Shown here piece after piece: positions 14,633 through 26,323 of a stretch of 64,000 nucleotides of DNA. The stretch is from Bacteroidota bacterium. Its GTDB lineage: Bacteria; Bacteroidota; Bacteroidia; AKYH767-A; 2013-40CM-41-45. The notes under the pieces are model-generated. The model saw nothing but the letters and a program-made list of their open reading frames with translations, did not search any database and was not told where the DNA came from. Each line of letters opens with the position of its first letter. Positions within the stretch are counted from its first letter, which is position 1. The translations under genes and the position numbers were made by a program. Where the stretch lies: positions 868,001-932,000 of the forward strand of contig JADJON010000001.1 in NCBI GenBank assembly GCA_016713765.1. The letters are read 5' to 3'.

Positions 14633-16142
14633 GCCCCTGCATATGGGCGGGGTTCGGACGGCCCTTTATAACTACTTGTTTGCCAAGCAGAAAGGTGGCG
14701 ATTTCATTCTGCGCATTGAGGATACCGACCAGCAACGCTTCGTCCCGGGCGCCGAGGAATACATCATCGAATCCCTCAAATGGTGCGGCATCGAACCGAA
14801 CGAAGGGGTCGGTTTCGGCGATGGTCCCCATGCGCCCTACCGACAGAGCGAACGCAAGGCCATCTACCGGCAGTATGCCCTGAAGCTGGTCGAGAGCGGT
14901 CACGCCTACTACGCGTTCGACACGCCGGAGGAGCTGGAAGCCCGTCGCAAAGAGCTGGAATCCGCCGGCGGCGCGTTCTCCTACGGCTGCGCCACCCGCC
15001 TCAACCTGAAGAATTCCCTGATCCTGACGCAGGAAGAAGTCGATCGTCGCCTCGCGGCGGGCGAACCCTATGTGATCCGCCTCAAGGTCCCCGAACTCGA
15101 CACCATCGTGCTGCACGACCTCATCCGTGGCGAGGTGCGCGTGGAGTCGAACCTGCTCGACGATAAGGTGCTCTTCAAGAGCGACGGCATGCCGACCTAC
15201 CACCTCGCCAACGTGGTGGACGATTACCTCATGCAGATCACCCACGTGATCCGCGGGGAGGAATGGCTGCCCTCGGCTCCGCTGCATGTGCTGCTCTACC
15301 GCGCCTTCGGCTGGGAAGACGTGATGCCCCAGTTCGCCCACCTGCCCTTGCTGTTGAAACCCGACGGCAACGGCAAGCTGAGCAAACGCGACGGCGACCG
15401 CCTCGGCTTTCCGGTGTTCCCGCTCAACTGGACCGATCCGGTGACGGGCGAGGTGTCGTCCGGCTACCGCGAAAAAGGCTACTACCCCAAGGCGTTCCTC
15501 AACGTGCTCGCGCTCCTCGGCTGGCACCCGAGCGGTGAACAGGAACTGTTTTCAATTGACGAACTCGTCGAGGCGTTCTCACTCGAACGCGTCAGCAAGG
15601 CCGGTGCCAAGTTCGATCCGGAAAAGACGAAGTGGTTCAACGAACAATACCTCCGCAAACAGGACGATACCGGGATCGCTCAGCGCCTGCGGCTCAGCGT
15701 GCACGAAGCCTATACGCTCGACGCGAACGATCCCCGCTGGTCCGACGACTACCTCCTGCAGGCCGTCGCCCTGCTGAAGGACCGGGTGCAGTTCGAATCG
15801 GAGCTGCTGCCGACCGGTCGTTACCTCTTCGAAGCGCCCGTGAAGTACGACGAAGCTGTGATCGCCAAACGCTGGAAACCCGAACGCGCCGCGTTCTTCC
15901 TCGCGCTGTGCGAGGCCTTCGCTGCCCTGGAGCCGTTCAACGCAGAAACCGCGGAGCAAAGTTTTCAGTCGGTGGCTGCCGCGCAGGGACTCAAGCCCGG
16001 CGAGGTGCTGCAGCTTTTCCGGGTGATCCTGAGCGGACAAGGCGGAGGCGTGAACCTGTTCGGCATGGTCGCCCTGCTTGGCCGACAACAATGCATCGAC
16101 CGGATCCAGGCCGCCCTCGTGAAACTGCAGCAAACGGCCTGA
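14589..16142 (+). CDS. gltX: Glutamyl-tRNA synthetase
   Basis: 517 residues, a normal length. Class I synthetase: [19 protein letters not shown] holds the HIGH motif as HMGG (residues 18-21), and KLSKRDG (263-267) is the KMSKR loop. It charges tRNA-Glu in the cytosol. The start is fixed by the conserved [10 protein letters not shown] beginning. The TAccTTTA box ends 4 bases before the ATG with no Shine-Dalgarno sequence, so the mRNA is probably leaderless. Its promoter and first 15 codons have been copied twice into the upstream RHS array. The glnS gene follows after 52 bases, in the same direction. Confidence 0.97.
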   Translation: MSRRTRVRFAPSPTGPLHMGGVRTALYNYLFAKQKGGDFILRIEDTDQQRFVPGAEEYIIESLKWCGIEPNEGVGFGDGPHAPYRQSERKAIYRQYALKLVESGHAYYAFDTPEELEARRKELESAGGAFSYGCATRLNLKNSLILTQEEVDRRLAAGEPYVIRLKVPELDTIVLHDLIRGEVRVESNLLDDKVLFKSDGMPTYHLANVVDDYLMQITHVIRGEEWLPSAPLHVLLYRAFGWEDVMPQFAHLPLLLKPDGNGKLSKRDGDRLGFPVFPLNWTDPVTGEVSSGYREKGYYPKAFLNVLALLGWHPSGEQELFSIDELVEAFSLERVSKAGAKFDPEKTKWFNEQYLRKQDDTGIAQRLRLSVHEAYTLDANDPRWSDDYLLQAVALLKDRVQFESELLPTGRYLFEAPVKYDEAVIAKRWKPERAAFFLALCEAFAALEPFNAETAEQSFQSVAAAQGLKPGEVLQLFRVILSGQGGGVNLFGMVALLGRQQCIDRIQAALVKLQQTA

Positions 16143-16194
16143 GCCGTTCTGCGCTTCCGTCGCTGTATTCCTACCTACCTTTACGCTACCGATC

Positions 16195-17850
<1,656 letters not shown>

Positions 17851-18133
17851 GTTGGTGGTTCCGGGTTTCGGGTTTCGAGTTCCGGGTTTCGCGTTGAGTT
17901 GAAGGTTGAAAGTTGAAAGTTGAAAGTTGTTGGGTTGATTGGTACGTCCTTACCTCGTCCCTCGTCCCACGTCCCACGTCCCTCCCCCTCGTCCCACGTC
18001 CCACGTCCCTCGCCCCACGTCCCTCGTCCCACGTCCCTCGCCCCACGTCCCTCGTCCCTCGTCCCTCGCCCCACGTCCCTCGTCCCTCGTCCCTCGTCCC
18101 TCGCCCCACGTCCCACGTCCCTCACCCTTCACC
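17851..18133. repeat. Repeat-filled spacer, locus C
   Basis: Begins with gggtttcgggtttcgag words, then gttgaaagttgaaag units (about 17897-17930), then almost 170 bases of alternating cgtccc(t/a)cgtccc words (about 17945-18125), right up to the folB start. Period is irregular (6-9 bases), so it is not a CRISPR or a clean tandem array. Spurious Arg/Gly-rich and Pro/Ser-rich open frames arise from it. Confidence 0.85.
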
Positions 18134-18496
18134 ATGCCAATCTTCCTCAAGAACATCCGCTCCTACGCTTACCACGGCTGCCTGCCTGAGGAGGCACGCA
18201 TTGGCGGGAATTACCGGGTGGATGTTCGTTTGGATTTTGATTCGGGGAAGTCGGAGCGGACGGATGATCTGAAGGATACTGTCGATTATTGTCAGGTCTA
18301 TGACATCGTGCAGCGCGAGATGGCCATTCGTTCAAAGCTGATCGAACACGTGGGGGCAAGGATCGCGGATGCTTTGCTTAATGAGATTGCCCTGCTTGAT
18401 GCGACTACGGTACGCGTCACCAAGATCGCTCCGCCCATGAACGGCGATGTGCAGGAAGTGCAGTTTATCGTGCGACGTTCCCGTTCGGGAAAATGA
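18134..18496 (+). CDS. folB: Dihydroneopterin aldolase
   Basis: 120 residues from the ATG at 18134, the normal size of FolB. IRSYAYHGCLPEEARIGGNY contains the HG and the conserved Glu (position 18-20) of the family, TVDYCQVYDIV is the substrate-binding segment, and LIEHVGARIADALL includes the conserved Glu. ITKIAPPMNGDVQEV closes the tunnelling fold. It cleaves dihydroneopterin to hydroxymethyl-dihydropterin in folate synthesis in the cytosol. Longer upstream frames pass through the repeat block and are not credible starts. It stands alone between the repeat block and a surface-protein gene. Confidence 0.93.
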   Translation: MPIFLKNIRSYAYHGCLPEEARIGGNYRVDVRLDFDSGKSERTDDLKDTVDYCQVYDIVQREMAIRSKLIEHVGARIADALLNEIALLDATTVRVTKIAPPMNGDVQEVQFIVRRSRSGK

Positions 18497-18667
18497 CGTT
18501 TGGGAATTTGCAGCTTGGGAACGATTCCCGAAACGGGAAATCGGAATTAGGAAAAGTTTTGAAATTTTCGTATTTTCTCATTCGGCACGGTATTTTTTCT
18601 CGCCGGACATGTAAGAGATCGGTCTAATATTTTCAACGTATGCGCTGCCGTCCGGGTAATAAGGTAC

Positions 18668-21600
18668 ATGCGCAGTGTCAAGAAATCACCCTCCCGGATC
18701 CGGTTCGCGCCACGAACCCGTCAGCGATTCCGCCAGCGGCTGGTCGTCGCCAGTTTGTTGCTGTTCTTCCTGATTTCCGGCGTCGTTTTCGTTTACATGA
18801 ATCTGGGCGATAGTCGCGAAGCCTACGCGGTCGCGAATATTTCCTGGAACGGCAACATCAGTACCGACTGGAATACGGCCGGCAACTGGTCGCCAGCCAA
18901 CGTACCGGGCGCATCCGATAACGTGACCATTCCCAACCGTACCAACCAACCGGTATTGTCGGCGAATGTGAGCGTTCAGAACCTTACCCTGAACAACGGG
19001 TCCAACCTGAAGCTGAACGGCAAGACGCTGAACGTCACCGGAACCTTCAACCAGCAGTCGGGTGGCGCACTCGACCTGGAAGGCGGCATCCTGAATGCTT
19101 CGGGCAACGCTTACTTCTCACCGGGAACCATTGCCGATGCCGCTGGCACAGGCAGCGTGAGTCTGACAGGCCCCACGGTTTCCATCGGTGCGAGTGGCGG
19201 TACGCTGACCTTCGCGCCGACCCTTTCGATCAGCAGCAACAGTATTTCACTTCGCAGTACCATTTTCCAGAAGGCCGTCGATATTCGTAAGACCGGCGGC
19301 GGTAACGATGCCAGCGCGGGTGGAAACACCTTCCAGGCCGCGCTGACGTGTACGCTGCAGGCCGGCGGATATTTCGTGATGTCCAATTCGAACGGTGACG
19401 TGTACAATGCCGATGTCACGATCACGAACAACTCCTCCGGTACCTTTTACCTCTCGCATGGCGGTACATCGACCTTTAACGGGAATGTCACACTCAACAA
19501 CAGCGGAACCGGTGGTTTCCAGATCGGCGCAAGCGGTGGTACTTCCAACTTCGCGGCCGACAAGACCTTCCTGACGAGCGGTTTCAGCGGCGGTCCGCTG
19601 ACGATGAATCGCGTGAACCAAAGTGGTAGCAGCACTTCGACTTTTACAGCCTCCCTCACGAACTTCAACTCGACCAACGCGGTCTGCATCGCGCCGATGA
19701 GCCTCGTGTGCAGTGGAACGGCGAACATCACCAACGGCACTTTCTACAACGACTTTTCCCTGGAAGCCAATGATATCAACCTGGGGCAGTCGAACCGGCT
19801 CGCAACGGTATCAGGCAATGTATCTATCAAGAAGAAAGGCGGTAGCAGCAACACCTGGACCGGCGGCAACCAGTTTGGTAACGCGGGCGGTACGGTGAGC
19901 ATCATCCATCAGGGTGGTGGAAACCTGGCGCTGGGCGGGACGAACGGCGATACGATCAACGCGCCGATGACGTTGACGAATGCCACGACCTCCGGTATCT
20001 TCTATTTCGCGCACAACGGCTCCTCCTATGCAACCGAAGACATCGCACTAAGTTGCGGTTCGAGCGGAGGTATCTACATCGGCCAATCCAACGGCCGATT
20101 GGCCTTTGCGCCGGACAAGGCATTATACACCGAGAGCCATACGCGCGGTCCTTTGTTGATCCGTAACCTTACGGAGAGCGGGACCACGGCACGGACCATC
20201 GACGCCACCACCGGCGCCTGTACCTTCAACAATTGTTATCTGACCACCGCTGTCCGCATCGTGGCAACGGGTCAGATCAACCTCCAGAATTCCGACCTCG
20301 TGAACAACGTGAGCTTTTCCGCCCCGGACTATTCTTTCAGCGGCGGCAATCGGTTGGCGACACAGTCGGGTGATGCGGAGATCACCTTCACCGGTGTGAG
20401 CGGCGACTATTGGAACGGGGGAAACACCTTTGGAAACAGCAGCGGCGTGATCCGGATCACCAACAACGGTTCGGGACAGGTCGTTGTCGGAAATGGATCT
20501 GGTGACACGTACAATACCGACGTGATCCTGTCGAATAATACACCTTCGTCCATCTTTTATTTCGCCCATGCCGGTACCAATACCTTCGCCGGCAATGTGC
20601 AGGTGAACAATATTTCTACCGGCGGTCTGCAGTGGGGCGCTTCCAACGGGACCTCGACCTTCGCGGCCGGCAAGGTGATCTACACCGGCGATTACCGCAA
20701 CGGTCCCCTGCAGCTTTCGCGCATCACCCAGAGCGGCACCACCGACAAGACGATCCAGGCCATGCCGACGATCTTCCAGGTCAACAACTCCACCCTCATC
20801 ACCGCAGTCAACGTGCAGTGCACCGGCGCTTCGGCCCTGACGAGCGCCAACCTGCTCTCCAATGTGCGCCTGCGCGCGACGGATATTACGCTATCCGGCG
20901 CCAACCAACTGGGGACCCAGGGTGATTCGCTTGTGCTCGAGAAGACAGGCAACAACGGCAACAACTGGTCCGGGGGCAACACGTTCGGAAGAACCGGCGG
21001 CTACATGGAGCTGCGTGTGAGCGGCAACGGCCAGCTCGTACTGGCCAACAGCACCCGCGACCTGTTCCTGAGCGATGTTCTTCTCCGCAATCAGGGTTCC
21101 GGCATCCTGTACGTGGCCCACAACGACAACACCGGCACGGTGTTCGGCGGCGACCTCGAACTCAGCAATACCGGTACGGGCTCGATCAGATTCGGTCAGT
21201 CGGGCGGTACGGCCGTGCTGGCATCGGGCAAGCGCCTGATCGTACGCGATTCGCTCTTTACGTCCGGCGACCTGTACCTGCGGCGCTTCACCCAACTGGG
21301 CAGCACGGCGATCGATATCAACGTCCGAAGCGGGACCGGTTCGATCTACTTCCAGACGAGTTCGGTCTTCAACGGCACGCTCTCCGTCGCCTTTCCGCAG
21401 GTGTACCTGAACGGAGCGACCTTCAACGGCAGCACACGGGTCGAGAAGACCGGTGCGACGGATAACAACAGCAGCGGGGACAACATCTTCAACGGGCCCG
21501 TACTGCTGGCCAACAGCGGTACCGGCGCATTCAACCTAGCCGTATCGAATCCGGACGACTTCAACGCAGCGGCCACGTTCCAGCAGCACGGCAGCGGAGC

Positions 21601-22942
21601 GATGAACCCGGCCTATAACAACAGCAACACCTTCGCCGGAGACCTTTCCACGCTGGGCACAACGACGGCCATCACCTTCGGGGCCGGCAGCGGTACCGTG
21701 CGGATCAACGGCACCTCGGCCCAGGTCTTCAGCAACGAAGCAGCGAAACCGGCAACGGTGCGCCGACTGACCATGGTGAATACCGGTCCGGGCCTTACCC
21801 TCAACGGTCCACTGACCGTCTCGTTGTCGCTCACCCTGACCAGCGGCCTGATCACCACGACGGACAACAACCTGCTGACCTTCGCCAACGGTTTCAGCAG
21901 TGTCAGCAATACCTCCAACACCAGTTACGTGAACGGCCCCGTGCGCAAGACCGGGAACCAGTCGTTCACCTTCCCGGTCGGGAAGAACGGCTATTACCGG
22001 CCGATCTCCATCTCCGCACCTTCGACCGCAACGGACCAGTTCATTGCCGAGTATTTCCAGTCCGATCCGGCCGGCTTCAGCGATGTGACACGACTGGAAG
22101 CAGCCCTGAACCGGGTCAGCCGTTGTGAATACTGGAACCTGCGCCGCAATGCCGGCAGTTCGAACGTGAACGTCACGCTGAGCTGGAACACGACCAGTTG
22201 CGGCGTATCGGTACCCTCGCAATTGCGTGTGGCGCGTTGGGACAGCAGCGGTACGATGTGGCGCAACCAGGGGAATGGCGGCACTTCGGGCAACCCGGCT
22301 TCGGGAACGCTGGTGTCGACGCCAGCGGTGACCCAGTTCGGGCAATTCACGCTCGGATCCTCGACGGCTAACAATGCCCTGCCGATCGAACTGTCGGCCT
22401 TCTCCGCGGAGAAGACCGGGGCGCACGTCCTCGTGCGCTGGGAAACGATGAGCGAGATCAACAACGACTATTTCAACGTGGAGCGCAGCGGAGACGGGGA
22501 GCACTTCGAGGTGCTGAAAACCTTGCCCGGAGCGGGTAACACGACGGAGCGGAAGCAGTATCAATGGCTCGACGAGCAGCCGCTCGACGGCATCAGCTTT
22601 TACCGCTTGCGCCAGACCGACTACGATGGAAAGTTCGAAGTGTTCGATCCGGTTTCGGTGAAGCGCGGTGAAGCGACGGAAGAGTTCCGGCTCATGAGCG
22701 CGGCGCCGAATCCGTTCACCGACCAGATGAAAGCGGTCATTTACCTGCCTGCAGCCGGCGACGTGCTCTTCGACCTGAGCGACCTGAACGGCAGCAGCGT
22801 CTTCAGTAACCGCCTGCCGGCCACCGGCGGGGTGAGTGTCCTGCAGGCGGCCGAACTGGGTCGCCTGCAGGCCGGGTTCTACCTGCTGCGGATCTTCGTG
22901 AACGATGAGCTGAAACAGAGTGTGAAGCTGCTGAAGCAGTGA
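18668..22942 (+). CDS. Giant T9SS-exported surface protein built of ~180-residue repeats
   Basis: 1424 residues. A long basic N-region (about 24 residues, rich in Arg) precedes a hydrophobic helix at 25-44, an unusual but possible Sec signal. Residues about 55-130 open with ISWNGNISTDWNTAGNWSPA, common in Bacteroidota surface proteins. From about 200 to 1000 there are about five repeats of 170-185 residues; each has GGNxFG, a GDxYNxDVxxxNN strand and SSIFYFAHxGTxTFAGN-like motifs (GGN at about 218, 398, 583, 768 and, diverged, 936). They should form a long beta-helix. The C-terminus has LPIELSAFSAEKTG, then RLRQTDYDG, then the type A sorting domain (APNPFTD to SVKLLKQ). Likely an adhesin or cell-surface layer protein. 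Confidence 0.85.
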   Translation: MRSVKKSPSRIRFAPRTRQRFRQRLVVASLLLFFLISGVVFVYMNLGDSREAYAVANISWNGNISTDWNTAGNWSPANVPGASDNVTIPNRTNQPVLSANVSVQNLTLNNGSNLKLNGKTLNVTGTFNQQSGGALDLEGGILNASGNAYFSPGTIADAAGTGSVSLTGPTVSIGASGGTLTFAPTLSISSNSISLRSTIFQKAVDIRKTGGGNDASAGGNTFQAALTCTLQAGGYFVMSNSNGDVYNADVTITNNSSGTFYLSHGGTSTFNGNVTLNNSGTGGFQIGASGGTSNFAADKTFLTSGFSGGPLTMNRVNQSGSSTSTFTASLTNFNSTNAVCIAPMSLVCSGTANITNGTFYNDFSLEANDINLGQSNRLATVSGNVSIKKKGGSSNTWTGGNQFGNAGGTVSIIHQGGGNLALGGTNGDTINAPMTLTNATTSGIFYFAHNGSSYATEDIALSCGSSGGIYIGQSNGRLAFAPDKALYTESHTRGPLLIRNLTESGTTARTIDATTGACTFNNCYLTTAVRIVATGQINLQNSDLVNNVSFSAPDYSFSGGNRLATQSGDAEITFTGVSGDYWNGGNTFGNSSGVIRITNNGSGQVVVGNGSGDTYNTDVILSNNTPSSIFYFAHAGTNTFAGNVQVNNISTGGLQWGASNGTSTFAAGKVIYTGDYRNGPLQLSRITQSGTTDKTIQAMPTIFQVNNSTLITAVNVQCTGASALTSANLLSNVRLRATDITLSGANQLGTQGDSLVLEKTGNNGNNWSGGNTFGRTGGYMELRVSGNGQLVLANSTRDLFLSDVLLRNQGSGILYVAHNDNTGTVFGGDLELSNTGTGSIRFGQSGGTAVLASGKRLIVRDSLFTSGDLYLRRFTQLGSTAIDINVRSGTGSIYFQTSSVFNGTLSVAFPQVYLNGATFNGSTRVEKTGATDNNSSGDNIFNGPVLLANSGTGAFNLAVSNPDDFNAAATFQQHGSGAMNPAYNNSNTFAGDLSTLGTTTAITFGAGSGTVRINGTSAQVFSNEAAKPATVRRLTMVNTGPGLTLNGPLTVSLSLTLTSGLITTTDNNLLTFANGFSSVSNTSNTSYVNGPVRKTGNQSFTFPVGKNGYYRPISISAPSTATDQFIAEYFQSDPAGFSDVTRLEAALNRVSRCEYWNLRRNAGSSNVNVTLSWNTTSCGVSVPSQLRVARWDSSGTMWRNQGNGGTSGNPASGTLVSTPAVTQFGQFTLGSSTANNALPIELSAFSAEKTGAHVLVRWETMSEINNDYFNVERSGDGEHFEVLKTLPGAGNTTERKQYQWLDEQPLDGISFYRLRQTDYDGKFEVFDPVSVKRGEATEEFRLMSAAPNPFTDQMKAVIYLPAAGDVLFDLSDLNGSSVFSNRLPATGGVSVLQAAELGRLQAGFYLLRIFVNDELKQSVKLLKQ

Positions 22943-23040
22943 CCGTGCGCCTGTCTGGCCAACTACCTGATTAACAGGGGGAAAATTGACTATCGGCGAT
23001 ATGCGGAGAAGGCAACTTCAAGGTCCGTAACGCCGTAAAA

Positions 23041-23072
23041 TTGGCCTCGCACTTGGGAAAACGCTATATTTG
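23041..23072 (+). promoter_or_regulatory. Promoter of tRNA-Cys
   Basis: TTGG (23041-23044), about 20 bases, then TATATTTG (23065-23072), an exact fit to the Bacteroidota TTG-N19-TAnnTTTG consensus. The tRNA starts 12 bases after the -7 box. Confidence 0.8.
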
Positions 23073-23084
23073 CGCTCCCCAAAA

Positions 23085-23155
23085 GGTCCTGTGGCCGAGT
23101 GGCTAGGCAGAGCTCTGCAAAAGCTCCTACAGCGGTTCGAATCCGCTCGGGACCT
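23085..23155 (+). tRNA. tRNA-Cys (GCA)
   Basis: 71 bases fold as a cloverleaf. Acceptor GGTCCTG pairs with CGGGACC (one G-U), the anticodon stem gagct/agctc encloses ctGCAaa with anticodon GCA, the T-arm is agcgg-ttcgaat-ccgct, and the discriminator base is T, as in cysteine tRNAs. CCA is not encoded. The consensus promoter lies just before it and a terminator 28 bases after. Confidence 0.96.
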
Positions 23156-23183
23156 CCGAAGTTCGTTTCATCCGGACTCATTA

Positions 23184-23213
23184 AGCCTCGTTTCAGCGAA
23201 ACGGGGCTTTTTT
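23184..23213 (+). terminator. Terminator after tRNA-Cys
   Basis: Stem agcctcgttt / aaacggggct (23184-23193 with 23199-23208, one G-U pair), 5-base loop, then a run of T. Confidence 0.85.
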
Positions 23214-23412
23214 GTTTTCATTAGAAGGTGTTAGGAGACGTTGGGAAGCGGAAGTGATTCGCTGAGGTTTCGCTGAGAGGGTTTTGGGTGATTCGCTAAA
23301 GAGGGGTGTCTACAGAAAAACACACTGCCAAATGCATTGATTAATAGATCGGCATTTTCTACATTGCAACTCCGAGTGTTAATTTTCTAATCTTAATAAC
23401 CAAATAACTAAA

Positions 23413-25113
23413 ATGAAAAAATCGATAATCTTGTTCTATGCGCTACTAACTTCGATATTTATGTCAGCTCAAATACCAAATAGTGGACTAGTTGGTTGGT
23501 GGCCGTTCAATGGAAACTCAAATGACGAAAGCGGGAATGGCTTAAATGCCATTTCGAATAATGGAACATTTATTAGCGACAGAAACGGCGTGTTAAATTC
23601 TGCTGTTGCCTTGAACGGAGTTGATCAAATGATAAACCTACCATCTGTTGACTCTCTTAACACAGATACTTTTTCAATAAATTTTTGGACTCTTGCCAAC
23701 TCATATTCTATACATAATATTGTTCAGATGGGGAATATTGGAGCAGAATTGCGCTGGAGTTTATTTTGGTCGCTAACTCAAGAATATTTTTCACCGATGA
23801 CATGTGCAGGTACTTATGGTAACGGCAATACCATTTCTAATGGGGTGCCTTTGAGTACTTGGAATAATTTGTGTTTTGTAAATGAAGGTAGAAGTACTAA
23901 ATTCTACCTTAACGGAATTTTGATTGGACAACAGAATACTGCAGATTCAATGCAATGTTATTTATCTAACATGAGTTTATTCTTTGGGGGTGATATTGGA
24001 GGTGGCGCAATTGAGTATTACAATGGAAATTTTGATGATATTGGGATTTGGTCTCGTGCATTAACTGATTTGGAAGTCAATCAAATTTTTTCCATGCAAA
24101 ATACTACACCTTGCGCCTCTTCTTATTTACCATTAAGTTTAACAAACGACATTGTAGGGTGGTATCCTTTCTGTGGTAACGCAAATGATGAAAGTGGCAA
24201 TAACAACAATGGAACTGCAAATGGTGCGATCCTCACCGCTGATAGATTCGGAAGTTCATCTGCTGCTTATTCATTCAATGCAAATATTGACGCCATAGAC
24301 ATTCCGAGTACCTTTGGGCTTCAACTGACAGACACATTCAGTATTTCAGTATGGGTAAAGCCAATAAATAGCACTTATGGTACAGGACCAAATTATCATT
24401 CGATCATTCAGAAGTGGGGCGGAAACGGTGACGCTTCCTACATGATTGCTTTAAAACCAAATGGGATACCTTATCTCGTAACTCACGATGGAATTAACAA
24501 TAGCGAATTGCTTGCCACTAACTCAATACCATTTAATCAATGGACAAACATTGTTGTGTCTCAAAAGAATGATTCCGCCTTTATTTACATCAATGGCTAT
24601 TTGGACTCAAGTAGAAATGGAATGTTTGTCCCTATTGTAAATAATAATAGAATTCTTATTGGAAAAAACGACCCATACACTTCAACAAACGGTGATGCAT
24701 TTGAAGGAGATGTTGACGATATTGGCATCTGGAAAAGAAATTTATCAGCACAAGATGTTATCCAAATTTACAATGCTGGTCTATGCTTTCAAACTATTAC
24801 TGTGACCGATACGCTTATCATCAATGCAAACCTCACTAGCTTACAACCACTCACTTATCAAAATTCTATAAAAATATACCCAAATCCGTCAAGCGATCAT
24901 ATAACTGTTGACAATGGTGCTAATTATTCTTCTCTTGCCGGATATACTTTAAGAATAGACAATTCACTAGGTCAAACTGTCCATTCAAATGTAATCAGTC
25001 AACAGATTTACACTATTGACTTGAGTACATGGACAGGAAACGGAGTTTATTTTGTATATCTTATTAATTTAGCAGGTCATGCGATTGATGTGAGAAAAAT
25101 TGTGATACAATAA
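23413..25113 (+). CDS. Low-GC T9SS surface protein with two LamG domains
   Basis: 566 residues. Signal peptide MKKSIILFYALLTSIFMSAQ. Two LamG/concanavalin-like domains follow, at about 25-225 and 245-455. Each starts with a (L/I)VGWWPF/VGWYPF..GN(S/A)NDESGN motif and ends with (F/V)DDIGIW(S/K)R(A/N)L, which is typical of LamG-3 jelly rolls that bind sugars or matrix. Residues about 485-566 are a type A sorting domain (IKIYPNPSSDHITVDNG, ending KIVIQ). The gene is clearly AT-rich in contrast to the GC-rich T9SS proteins around it, so it was probably acquired recently. It lies alone between tRNA-Cys and a repeat spacer. Confidence 0.85.
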   Translation: MKKSIILFYALLTSIFMSAQIPNSGLVGWWPFNGNSNDESGNGLNAISNNGTFISDRNGVLNSAVALNGVDQMINLPSVDSLNTDTFSINFWTLANSYSIHNIVQMGNIGAELRWSLFWSLTQEYFSPMTCAGTYGNGNTISNGVPLSTWNNLCFVNEGRSTKFYLNGILIGQQNTADSMQCYLSNMSLFFGGDIGGGAIEYYNGNFDDIGIWSRALTDLEVNQIFSMQNTTPCASSYLPLSLTNDIVGWYPFCGNANDESGNNNNGTANGAILTADRFGSSSAAYSFNANIDAIDIPSTFGLQLTDTFSISVWVKPINSTYGTGPNYHSIIQKWGGNGDASYMIALKPNGIPYLVTHDGINNSELLATNSIPFNQWTNIVVSQKNDSAFIYINGYLDSSRNGMFVPIVNNNRILIGKNDPYTSTNGDAFEGDVDDIGIWKRNLSAQDVIQIYNAGLCFQTITVTDTLIINANLTSLQPLTYQNSIKIYPNPSSDHITVDNGANYSSLAGYTLRIDNSLGQTVHSNVISQQIYTIDLSTWTGNGVYFVYLINLAGHAIDVRKIVIQ

Positions 25114-25373
25114 CATCAAGAATGGGCGTCTTTTTTTGGGGGGGACGAGGGGCGAGGGACGGGGGGCGAGATGCGAGATGCGAGATGCGTGGAAAGGACG
25201 TTGGGTTTTTGCGGTAGCATCTACGAGGAAGCGGAAGGAATTTTACAGCTTCAGCGTATTGCTCACAGCCTACCGCATACAGCCTACCGCATACTGCTTG
25301 CCGCCCACTGCCTACTGCCCCAAAAGTGCCTGCTTCGGCTCGATGATACCCGGAATCCATTTAACTTGTAACC
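25114..25373. repeat. Repeat-filled spacer, locus D
   Basis: A G-rich block (ggggacgaggggcgagggac, then three gatgcga units, about 25136-25190) and a cctaccgcatacagcctaccg-type block (about 25270-25320), the reverse orientation of the blocks in loci A and C. No gene seen. Confidence 0.75.
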
Positions 25374-25667
25374 ATGAAACTCGACGACTTCAATCCGGTC
25401 TTATTCTGGGATACGGACATCCGTACGTTGTCGGTGGAAGACCACACGGGATTCATCATTACGCGTGTGTGCATGTTGGGCGGGTGGAAGGACTGGCAAG
25501 CCTTGAAGGAGCTCTACGGTGTTGATCGGATCAGGCACGAGCTACTGCATGCCCGCTACCTCGATAAGAAGACACTTAATTATTTCAGTCTGATTCTGGA
25601 AGAGCCAAAGGAGAGCTTCCGATGCTACACCTTGGCGCAGTCGAATCCCGCTCATTGGGGATATTGA
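25374..25667 (+). CDS. DUF6922-like antitoxin of an AbiEii pair
   Basis: 97 residues. FNPVLFWDTDIRTLSVEDH, then RVCMLGGWKDWQALKELYG and ARYLDKKTLNYFSLIL match the small DUF6922 proteins that usually precede AbiEii-type nucleotidyltransferases in Bacteroidota (recalled, not searched). It is all-helical with a winged-helix-like look and may be the antitoxin and autoregulator. It overlaps the next gene by 46 bases. Confidence 0.7.
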   Translation: MKLDDFNPVLFWDTDIRTLSVEDHTGFIITRVCMLGGWKDWQALKELYGVDRIRHELLHARYLDKKTLNYFSLILEEPKESFRCYTLAQSNPAHWGY

Positions 25668-26236
25668 AGGTACTGCAGGGAATAGTCGCCCTGAAACACT
25701 TCTATCTTGCAGGTGAAACGGCTCTCGCTTTGCATTACGGACACCGGATTTCCGCCGATCTCGATTGCTTTACTCCGAGAGTCTTTGAAAGTTCCGAAAT
25801 ACTCGATGAGCTCAATCAGTACCATGCAATAGGTGTTTGGGCTCTGTCCAGGAATTCGCTAACCCTTTCGCTGGATGTTGTCAAGGTTGATTTCATTCGT
25901 CATGATTACCCATTGATCAAGCCTGCCGCTGTTGTCGACGTTGTTCGAATAGCTTCTCCCGAAGACATAGGAGCCATGAAGTTGAACAGTATCGCCAACC
26001 GGGGAGCCAAGAAGGACTTTTTCGATCTTCATGAGTTGCTTCGGTATTTTTCTTTGTCTGCCTTATTAGGATTTTATAAAGAGAAGTATTCCCAATCGGA
26101 ATGGGCCATCGCGTTGAAGAGTCTGACCTATTTCGATGATGCAGATCTGGAGCCGGACCCTGTTTCCATCCGTAAGATTTCTTGGAAACAAGTCAAGGAG
26201 GATGTGTCCAACTGCGTGAGGTCGTTTGGTCTTTAG
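25622..26236 (+). CDS. Nucleotidyltransferase toxin, AbiEii/AbiGii family
   Basis: 204 residues. HFYLAGETALALHYGHRISADLDCF carries the nucleotidyltransferase motif (G-x-T-A-L then SxDLD), the active site of AbiEii-type toxins that add nucleotides to tRNA or other targets. ASPEDIGAMKLNSIANRGAKKDFFDLHELL is the second conserved block, with the K-x-x-D-x-x-D pattern. Type IV toxin-antitoxin or abortive-infection systems use this enzyme as toxin and phage-defence effector. It is translated from inside the end of the antitoxin gene. Shorter than many AbiEii proteins (about 300 residues), so it belongs to the short group. Confidence 0.82.
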   Translation: MLHLGAVESRSLGILKVLQGIVALKHFYLAGETALALHYGHRISADLDCFTPRVFESSEILDELNQYHAIGVWALSRNSLTLSLDVVKVDFIRHDYPLIKPAAVVDVVRIASPEDIGAMKLNSIANRGAKKDFFDLHELLRYFSLSALLGFYKEKYSQSEWAIALKSLTYFDDADLEPDPVSIRKISWKQVKEDVSNCVRSFGL

Positions 26237-26323
26237 GAGTGTTGTTCGGAATAAAAGGCCGTTTGCCCTTACTCCGGATGAGACCGAATGATCTTGAAAA
26301 GGCGTTTGATTAACTTTATCCCG

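Noticed and set aside
17940..18130. Possible CRISPR array
   Set aside because: Repeat words are 6-9 bases with irregular period and no unique spacers of constant length; no cas genes in the window.
22990..23181. Open frame of 63 codons on the minus strand over tRNA-Cys
   Set aside because: It is the antisense of the tRNA and its flanks, a well-known false gene call.
23085..25113. tRNA-Cys as attachment site of an integrated element
   Set aside because: I found no repeat of the tRNA 3' end downstream and no integrase.
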